A stretch of DNA of 64,000 bases from Acanthochlamys bracteata. Lineage: Eukaryota; Streptophyta; Magnoliopsida; Pandanales; Velloziaceae. Of this stretch, positions 63,804-64,000 are shown piece by piece. The stretch's first letter is position 1; each line of letters starts with the position of its first letter. Below the pieces are notes generated by a model, which was not told where the DNA came from, did no database searches, and worked only from the letters and a program-made list of their open reading frames with translations. The translations under genes were made by a program, and so were the position numbers. The stretch covers positions 9,672,001 through 9,736,000 of the forward strand of contig CM034127.1 in NCBI GenBank assembly GCA_019914995.1, read 5' to 3'.

Positions 63804-64000
63804 GTGATGTTTTTCTGCATTCTGCTTTTGACAATAAGATATTTTCTTCGGACGATAGGAGTTATGTCCACCAATCCTATAGCGAAATATTTGCTTATTG
63901 ATGCAGCAACAATCAACTGAGCCTTTGATACACCATGATATCAGAAATTCCTTACATCTAGAATACGATCAATTGATATTAGAAGTAGGTTTAGTGGTAT

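Noticed and set aside
63905-63940. Fourth ACR10-like exon after GATGCAG near 63905
   Set aside because: It would give a stop within a few codons and does not match the conserved continuation after VADTR.

Overview
The window is nuclear DNA of a eudicot plant. Its AT-rich spacers, short exons split by GT-AG introns, and gene families found only or mainly in plants (XTH, polcalcin, PLIM2-type LIM, R2R3-MYB, ACT-repeat ACR, serine carboxypeptidase-like) all point that way. I cannot name the species. No bacterial, organellar, CRISPR or recognisable tRNA/rRNA sequence was seen. Every gene model was built by hand from splice signals, reading phase and family resemblance.

Layout: 1-2490 minus, the first 586 codons of the phosphoinositide phosphatase SAC9. 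3304-9937 plus, an AtuA-like protein in 13 exons, divergent from SAC9. 10787-12016 plus, a two-LIM protein of PLIM2 type with a 23-nt microexon. 12757-15183 minus, a secreted GH28 polygalacturonase convergent with it. 18077-20278 plus, an R2R3-MYB near LAF1/MYB18. 21695-27900 minus, a serine carboxypeptidase-like protein. 34570-34875 plus, a polcalcin with an odd C terminus. 38047-41241 minus, the ESCRT-III subunit VPS24. 48006-49442 plus, an XTH of the XTH31/32 group. 52937-55769 plus, a Cdc25/arsenate-reductase-like rhodanese protein with a GC-AG intron. 62466-63803 plus, the 5' half of an ACR10-like ACT-domain protein running off the end.

The genes are unrelated neighbours, not a pathway. 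Two act on cell-wall polysaccharide (polygalacturonase, XTH), and three belong to families often expressed in pollen (PLIM2, polycalcin-type EF-hand protein, polygalacturonase). The rest are membrane-traffic, signalling or housekeeping genes.

The spacers, above all 28-34 kb and 41-62 kb, are packed with small non-coding DNA transposons. The clearest find is a family of 0.82-0.86 kb elements with four full copies (35948, 51976, 54131, 60009), all in one orientation. They have terminal inverted repeats starting TAGGGGTGGCAATATA and 8-bp target duplications, perfect in two copies, which marks them as non-autonomous hAT-like. Each carries a long direct repeat just inside both ends. One copy sits upstream of the Cdc25-like gene and another inside its second intron. 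A second, far more eroded group of 0.2-0.26 kb AT-rich MITEs has ends such as GGGTGCGTTTG and TTA duplications (Tourist/PIF-Harbinger-like). A degraded Ty3/gypsy-like LTR remnant lies near 42-43.5 kb. I found no undescribed multi-gene system. The hAT-like family, the altered polcalcin end and the GC-AG intron are the observations most worth checking.
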